A DNA stretch of 6,204 bases, taken from positions 1 to 6,204 of the forward strand of contig JAKSOX010000120.1 of NCBI GenBank assembly GCA_024405335.1, written 5' to 3'. How positions within the stretch are numbered: position 1 is the stretch's first letter; each line of letters starts with the position of its first letter. Below the pieces are notes generated by a model. The model saw nothing but the letters and a program-made list of their open reading frames with translations, was not told where the DNA came from and ran no database searches. Positions 1 through 3,701 of the stretch are shown here, in pieces. The position numbers were made by a program, and so were the translations under genes. This stretch comes from Kiritimatiellia bacterium (GTDB taxonomy: Bacteria; Verrucomicrobiota; Kiritimatiellia; RFP12; UBA1067).

Positions 1-920
1 TCGGCGAAAACCTCGAACCCGGCAGCGTGATGAAGACGATCACCGCCTGCGCCGCGCTGAACGAGAAGATCGTCGGCCCGGACACGATGATGAACACGGA
101 CCGCTTCGAGGACGGCTACTACAAACTGCCGGGCGACGCCGGGCACAAGTGGGAGCCGTTCATGTCCGTGCGCGACGGCCTCGTGCACTCGTCGAACATC
201 GTGTACGGCAAACTCGGCGTGAAGCTCGGCCCCGTGAAACTCTGGAAGTATTTCAAGGCGTTCGGCTTCGGCCGCAAGACGGGCATCGACCTGCCTGGCG
301 AGGAGCGCGGCATTCTGCCGCCGCCGAAGGAGTGGGACAAGGCGTCGCAGTCGCGCGCGCCGATCGGGCAGTTCGTGGCGGTGACCCCCATCCAGATGGC
401 GGCGGCCTACGCGGCGATCGCCAACGGCGGCCATTTGATGAAGCCGTACGTCGTGGAACGGATGGAGAACGCCAAAGGCGAACTCGTGTACAAGCGCGAG
501 CCGCAGGAAGTTTCCCGCCCCATCACGGCCGAAACCGCCCGCAAGGTCCGCGAGATGATGCTGGGCGTGGCCACGCGGCAGGGCACGGCGCGCCGCGCCG
601 CCGTGAAGGGCTATTCCGTGGCCGGCAAGACGGGCACGGCGCAGATTTCGCTGCCCGGCTGGAAGGGCTACACGGACGGCGAATACAATGCGTCGTTCGT
701 CGGCATCGTGCCGGCGGTGGATCCGAAGGTCGTGATCCTCGTCACCTACCACCGGCCGCGCTACTGCCGCAGTTTCGACCGTTCCAAGGCCGAAGGCATT
801 CCGCTTTTCAACCACCAGGGCGGCGTTTGCGCGGCGCCGGTGTTCAGCCGCATCGCCTCGTCCGTGCTGTCGTACCTTGAAATCGAACCGGACAAACCGG
901 AGGAGCTTGAGGAAAAATGA
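1..920 (+). CDS. ftsI: Class B penicillin-binding protein (FtsI-like), C-terminal transpeptidase domain, 5' partial
   Basis: Peptidoglycan D,D-transpeptidase, which cross-links stem peptides in the periplasm during septal or cell-wall synthesis. The gene enters from the left; its reading phase starts at base 3 and 305 residues are visible. All three active-site motifs of the penicillin-binding fold are seen. EPGSVMK at bases 15-35 holds the catalytic Ser (24-26) and the Lys (33-35) of SxxK. SSN lies at 189-197 and KTGTAQ at 627-644. The GTG at 27 lies inside SxxK, so it cannot be the true start; the membrane anchor and N-terminal dimerisation domain must lie upstream. No PASTA domain follows, and the protein ends in an acidic tail shortly after the conserved AAPVF segment. 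The stop overlaps the murE start (ATGA), as in dcw clusters, which favours FtsI over an elongation PBP2 or a SpoVD-like protein. The family is certain; the exact paralogue is inferred from the neighbour. Confidence 0.9.
   Translation, partial: GENLEPGSVMKTITACAALNEKIVGPDTMMNTDRFEDGYYKLPGDAGHKWEPFMSVRDGLVHSSNIVYGKLGVKLGPVKLWKYFKAFGFGRKTGIDLPGEERGILPPPKEWDKASQSRAPIGQFVAVTPIQMAAAYAAIANGGHLMKPYVVERMENAKGELVYKREPQEVSRPITAETARKVREMMLGVATRQGTARRAAVKGYSVAGKTGTAQISLPGWKGYTDGEYNASFVGIVPAVDPKVVILVTYHRPRYCRSFDRSKAEGIPLFNHQGGVCAAPVFSRIASSVLSYLEIEPDKPEELEEK
909..912 (+). promoter_or_regulatory. Ribosome binding site for the murE-like gene
   Basis: GAGG sits 4 nt before the ATG at 917, inside the last codons of the penicillin-binding protein gene. 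With the ATGA overlap at 917-920 this indicates translational coupling. It also supports 917 as the real start, although that start removes the usual N-terminal domain. Confidence 0.55.
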
Positions 921-2008
921 GGATTTGGGGCGTCACGGGCACGAACGGCAAGACCACCACCACGTGGATTCTCGCGCATTTCCTCGGCGGCGGCCACGTC
1001 ACCACCGTGGAAGTCGACACCGGCACGCGGAAATTCAGCACCGGCTACACCACGCCGCCGCTGCCCGTGCTGAAGTCGATTTTCGCCGAGATGGAGCGGA
1101 ACGGGCTGCGGGACTGCGCGATGGAGGTTTCGAGCCACGCGATCCACCAGCGCCGTTTCGGCGACACCGTTTTCGCCGGCTGCGCGTTCACGAACCTCAC
1201 CGAGGACCATCTCGACTACCACAAGACGATGGAGGCGTATTTCGACGCCAAGCTCGGCTTGTTCCGCCATTTGGCCGCGACCAATCCCGGCGCGCCGGCG
1301 GCGATTTGCACGGACACGCCCAGCGGCAAGGCGATGTTCGAGGCGGTGCGGCCGCTGGACGTGCGGGCCGTCGCCTGCGGCGTGGAGGCGGACGCGGAAA
1401 GTCCGGTGCTGGCGGCGATCCGCTCGTCCTGTCCGCTCGCGGGCCGCTACAACGAGCAGAACGTGCTTCTCGCCGCCGCGCTGGCGCGCGCGGGCGGCGT
1501 TCCCGAATCGCGCATCCTCGCCGAGATTCCGCATTTGACGCCGCGTTGGGGACGGCTCGAGCGCGTGGCCACGAAAAGCGCCGCCGAGGTGTTCGTGGAC
1601 TTCGCCCACACGGACGACGCGCTCGCGAACGTGCTTTCGACGGTGAAGGAGTTCACCCGGGGGAAACTCTGGGCGGTGTTCGGCGCCGGCGGCGACCGCG
1701 ATCCGGTCAAGCGTCCGAAAATGGGCGCCGCCGCCGCGCGCTTCGCGGACGAACTGGTGGTGACGAGCGACAATCCGCGCAGCGAAGACCCGGAGAAAAT
1801 CATCGCCGCGATCATGGACGGCGTGCCGCCGACGGCGTCGGCCAAAGTCGAGCCGGACCGCCGCGCGGCGATCCGCTGGGCGCTGTCGCACGCGCGGACG
1901 GGCGACGTGGTGGTGATTTGCGGAAAAGGCCACGAAACGACGCAGGAAGTGAAGGGCGTCAAGCATCCGTTCGACGATCGCGTGGAGGCTGCTGCCTATG
2001 AACCTTGA
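917..2008 (+). CDS. murE: MurE-type Mur ligase lacking the N-terminal UDP-binding domain
   Basis: Predicted cytoplasmic ATP-dependent amide ligase that adds the third residue, probably meso-diaminopimelate, to the muropeptide precursor. Product is 363 aa; typical MurE is about 480-500 aa. Visible motifs: P-loop GTNGKTT (residues 8-14), TTPP (45-48), MEVSSH (69-74), the lysine that is carbamylated in the family (K112 in YFDAK), YNEQN (178-182), the C-domain FAH (229-231), DNPR (285-288, the meso-DAP signature), GKGHE (336-340) and the HPFDDR region (350-355). The P-loop is at the extreme N-terminus, so the usual N-domain of about 100 residues is missing. The reading frame is closed by a TGA at 878-880, leaving no room for it upstream. 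The stretch before YNEQN is also about 30 residues shorter than usual. The start overlaps ftsI by 4 nt, and the end overlaps the next gene by 11 nt. It may be the only MurE of this organism, or a paralogue acting on a non-UDP substrate; sequence alone cannot decide. Confidence 0.88.
   Translation: MRIWGVTGTNGKTTTTWILAHFLGGGHVTTVEVDTGTRKFSTGYTTPPLPVLKSIFAEMERNGLRDCAMEVSSHAIHQRRFGDTVFAGCAFTNLTEDHLDYHKTMEAYFDAKLGLFRHLAATNPGAPAAICTDTPSGKAMFEAVRPLDVRAVACGVEADAESPVLAAIRSSCPLAGRYNEQNVLLAAALARAGGVPESRILAEIPHLTPRWGRLERVATKSAAEVFVDFAHTDDALANVLSTVKEFTRGKLWAVFGAGGDRDPVKRPKMGAAAARFADELVVTSDNPRSEDPEKIIAAIMDGVPPTASAKVEPDRRAAIRWALSHARTGDVVVICGKGHETTQEVKGVKHPFDDRVEAAAYEP
1984..1988 (+). promoter_or_regulatory. 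Ribosome binding site for the lipoprotein gene
   Basis: GGAGG lies 9 nt before the ATG at 1998, inside the end of the murE-like gene. It fixes the lipoprotein start at 1998, which places the lipobox at a normal distance from the N-terminus. Confidence 0.6.
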
Positions 2009-2486
2009 AAGCGCGGTGCGCGTTTTCGCGGTCGCGGCGGCGGTCGCGCTGGCCGGCTGCCTGACGCGCGGTTCCGTCGAAGAGCATCCGCCGAAGGTGG
2101 TGGACAAACTTCCGGCGACGGCGCGCGTGTTCGTCGCGACGGACGACAAGCCCGGCGCGAAGACGCTTTACGAGCGCCGCGCGCGCGCCGTGGCCGCGGC
2201 GCTCAACGACGCGCTGGCCGCCCGCGGCGTCGCCGTGGCGGCGGGCGAAAAATCGGCCGACTTCGCGGTGCGCATGCAGATCGTCTCCTGGGAATACAAC
2301 GACGCCGGCTTTTCCGGCTTTGGCGACCGGGACGACGTCACGGTGGGCTTGGTGGTGGAAAACCTCAAGACGCGGCGTGTTTTCTCGCGCGCCACGGTGC
2401 GCGTCAAATCCGATTTCGCCATCTTCAGCAAATACGTCGAGCGGATTTGGGAAGACGGTTCGCGGCCGGGGAAGGGCGCGAAATGA
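1998..2486 (+). CDS. Small lipoprotein, DUF4823-like
   Basis: Predicted exported lipoprotein of 162 aa. It has a hydrophobic signal segment (residues 9-19) ending in the lipobox LAGC (18-21), so Cys21 would be lipidated after signal peptidase II cleavage. Leu at +2 argues for sorting to the outer membrane in a diderm. The n-region is atypical, with one Arg and one Glu. The mature part alternates an Ala/Arg-rich helix (about 60-76), a Gly-Val strand, then SADFAVRMQ (86-94), VSWEY (96-100), and two further strands ending KSDFAIF (137-143). From memory, the order of variable-Ala-rich helix, 'AD' strand, 'WE' motif and late 'KS.(W/F).F' motif resembles the DUF4823 lipoproteins, whose function is unknown. 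It overlaps murE by 11 nt and the next gene by 4 nt, so it is probably co-expressed with the wall genes. The lipoprotein call is firm; the family match is moderate. Confidence 0.78.
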   Translation: MNLESAVRVFAVAAAVALAGCLTRGSVEEHPPKVVDKLPATARVFVATDDKPGAKTLYERRARAVAAALNDALAARGVAVAAGEKSADFAVRMQIVSWEYNDAGFSGFGDRDDVTVGLVVENLKTRRVFSRATVRVKSDFAIFSKYVERIWEDGSRPGKGAK

Positions 2487-3055
2487 ATCCGGTCGGCGAG
2501 CTCGCTTTCGTCGACGGTGTGCTGGAAGCGCGCGCGCCGCATCTCGCGTCCCGCGCGTGGGCGCGTCCCGCGGCGCTCGCCGAAGCGCGTCTCGCGTGCG
2601 AACCGCCCGCGGAATCCCTGTTGGTCGAAAACGGCGCGGACGCGCTTGCGGCGGCGTTCAAGGTGTTGCCGTTCGTGCGCGGTCCGCTGCCGGAACCGGT
2701 TTTCGGCGAAGCCGTGACGCCGGCCGCGCGCGAAGCGTTTCGGCTGCTTCTGGACGGCCGCGGCGCGTTGCGCGTTCTGCGCGGGGAGGTGGACGATTTC
2801 ATCGTGTTCGCGCGGCTGGACGGCGCGACGGTGCGCGTTGGCGCGCTCGCCGTCGCGGCGACGACGCTCACCGTGCGCTTCGAGGACGCGTGGTCGACGC
2901 TGCCGGCCGGCGCGCGCGCGGCGGAATACCGCGCGGACGTTTTGGACGACAACGGACGGCACGTGCTGGAAGGCGTCGCGCCGGACGCGCGCATCGCGCT
3001 GGACGTGCGGGCGAACGGCGGATTCGCGATCGCGTTCGAGCCGTCCGGAACGTGA
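2483..3055 (+). CDS. Hypothetical protein of 190 aa, possible amylase-like C-terminal remnant
   Basis: The function is not recognised. ATG at 2483 is chosen because it overlaps the preceding stop (ATGA) and has GAAGG at 2471-2475 upstream; an in-frame TTG at 2447 would add 12 residues but overlap more. There is no signal peptide or membrane segment and only one Cys (39). The first half is Ala-rich and helical; residues 103-190 look like an antiparallel beta domain (DDFIVFARL 104-112, VRVGALAV 117-124, TTLTVRF 127-133, closing AIAFEP 182-187). The order VEN (48-50), an Ala-rich helix, FVRGPLPEPVFGE (64-76), a helix with FRLLL (86-90), then this beta domain is weakly reminiscent of the last part of GH13 alpha-amylase-like enzymes. 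That reading is inference; a catalytic barrel is absent. It sits 13 nt before a TatD-family gene. Confidence 0.72.
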   Translation: MNPVGELAFVDGVLEARAPHLASRAWARPAALAEARLACEPPAESLLVENGADALAAAFKVLPFVRGPLPEPVFGEAVTPAAREAFRLLLDGRGALRVLRGEVDDFIVFARLDGATVRVGALAVAATTLTVRFEDAWSTLPAGARAAEYRADVLDDNGRHVLEGVAPDARIALDVRANGGFAIAFEPSGT

Positions 3056-3060
3056 GGAGG
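3054..3060 (+). promoter_or_regulatory. Strong Shine-Dalgarno for the TatD-family gene
   Basis: GAGGAGG, overlapping the stop codon of the 190-aa gene (3053-3055), lies 8 nt before the ATG at 3069. It is the strongest ribosome binding site in the window. It occupies the only intergenic gap (3056-3068) and decides the start of the TatD-family protein, placing the HxH motif at residues 5-7 as expected. Confidence 0.75.
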
Positions 3061-3068
3061 AAAACGCG

Positions 3069-3701
3069 ATGACGAACGCCCATTTCCACAAAGGAGGGTA
3101 CGCCTGCTTCTGCCGCGTCGGAGACCGCGAGACGCCGTTTTTCGGCGTCCATCCGTGGGAGGCGGACGCCGTGTCCGACCCGGCCGCCGCCCTGGCGGCG
3201 GTTCGCGCGGAGCTCGCGGCGAATCCCGCGGCGGGCGTGGGCGAAATCGGCCTGGACCGGCTCAGGTCCCGCGAAACGTCCGCCGCGCAGCGCGCGCTTT
3301 TCGCCGCGCAGCTTGCGCTGGCCGCCGAACTGGGGCGGCCCGTGGCGCTCCACGGCGCGAAGTGCTGGGGCGAGGTGGTGAAGGCCTGCGAACCGCACCG
3401 CGGGAAGATACCGTCGTTTCTGTTCCACGGATTTTCGCGGTCCGACGGGTTGCTGCCGGCGATCGCCGCGCTGAACGGTTTCGTGTCCGCCGGTCCGGCG
3501 GCGCTCAACGACCACGCGGTGAACTACCGCGCGATGCTCAAGAAGGTGCCGCTCGACCGTCTGCTCGTGGAAACGGACGCCGACGCGGACGCGCGGGCGG
3601 AAGACGTGTTCGCGAAAGTCGCGGAATTGACCGGGCTTTCGGAGGCGCGGCTCGACGCGAACGCCCGCGCGTTCCTGTCCGCGAAGGCGGTGCGCTCGTG
3701 A
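3069..3701 (+). CDS. TatD-family metal-dependent hydrolase (putative DNase), compact form
   Basis: Amidohydrolase-fold metalloenzyme of the TatD family. Characterised members are metal-dependent DNases, some with 3'-5' exonuclease activity, acting in the cytoplasm in repair or DNA degradation. Product is 210 aa; usual length is about 255-265. All six expected metal ligands are visible: H5 and H7 (NAHFH), E59 (GEIGLD), H95 (PVALHG), H120 (FHGF) and D170 (ETD). Other family marks are FGVHPWEA (25-32) and DRLLVETD (163-170). The C-terminal part VAELTGLS with the later NARAF fits the family's final helices. The distance from HxH to GVHP is only about 20 residues, against roughly 50 normally, so the first helix and second strand of the barrel appear trimmed; the Asp usually before the HxH is Asn3. 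The stop overlaps the GTG start of the SNF2 gene (GTGA). Substrate cannot be told from sequence. Confidence 0.85.
   Translation: MTNAHFHKGGYACFCRVGDRETPFFGVHPWEADAVSDPAAALAAVRAELAANPAAGVGEIGLDRLRSRETSAAQRALFAAQLALAAELGRPVALHGAKCWGEVVKACEPHRGKIPSFLFHGFSRSDGLLPAIAALNGFVSAGPAALNDHAVNYRAMLKKVPLDRLLVETDADADARAEDVFAKVAELTGLSEARLDANARAFLSAKAVRS

Noticed and set aside
27..920. GTG at 27 as the start of the penicillin-binding protein
   Set aside because: The GTG codes for the Val in the catalytic SVMK motif, whose Ser is at 24-26. The frame continues upstream to the window edge, so the gene is 5' partial.
877..2001. Open frame on the + strand in a different phase from murE
   Set aside because: It overlaps murE completely and encodes an Arg/Gly-rich product typical of a shifted frame in GC-rich DNA. 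The murE frame carries every expected motif.
761..2149. Antisense open frame of 462 codons opposite the murE-like gene
   Set aside because: It is in phase with murE codons and explained by the same lack of TTA/CTA/TCA. The product is Arg/Ala-rich with no domain, and it spans parts of three convincing + strand genes.
2838..3068. Upstream extension of the TatD frame
   Set aside because: The extra residues are Arg/Ser/Ala-rich frame-shift noise overlapping the 190-aa gene. The strong GAGGAGG at 3054-3060 and the HxH position point to ATG 3069.
2168..3508. Antisense open frame of 446 codons opposite the lipoprotein, 190-aa and TatD genes
   Set aside because: The product is low-complexity Arg/Ala/Ser-rich. 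It runs through three overlapping sense genes with proper starts and ribosome binding sites and has none of its own that I can defend.
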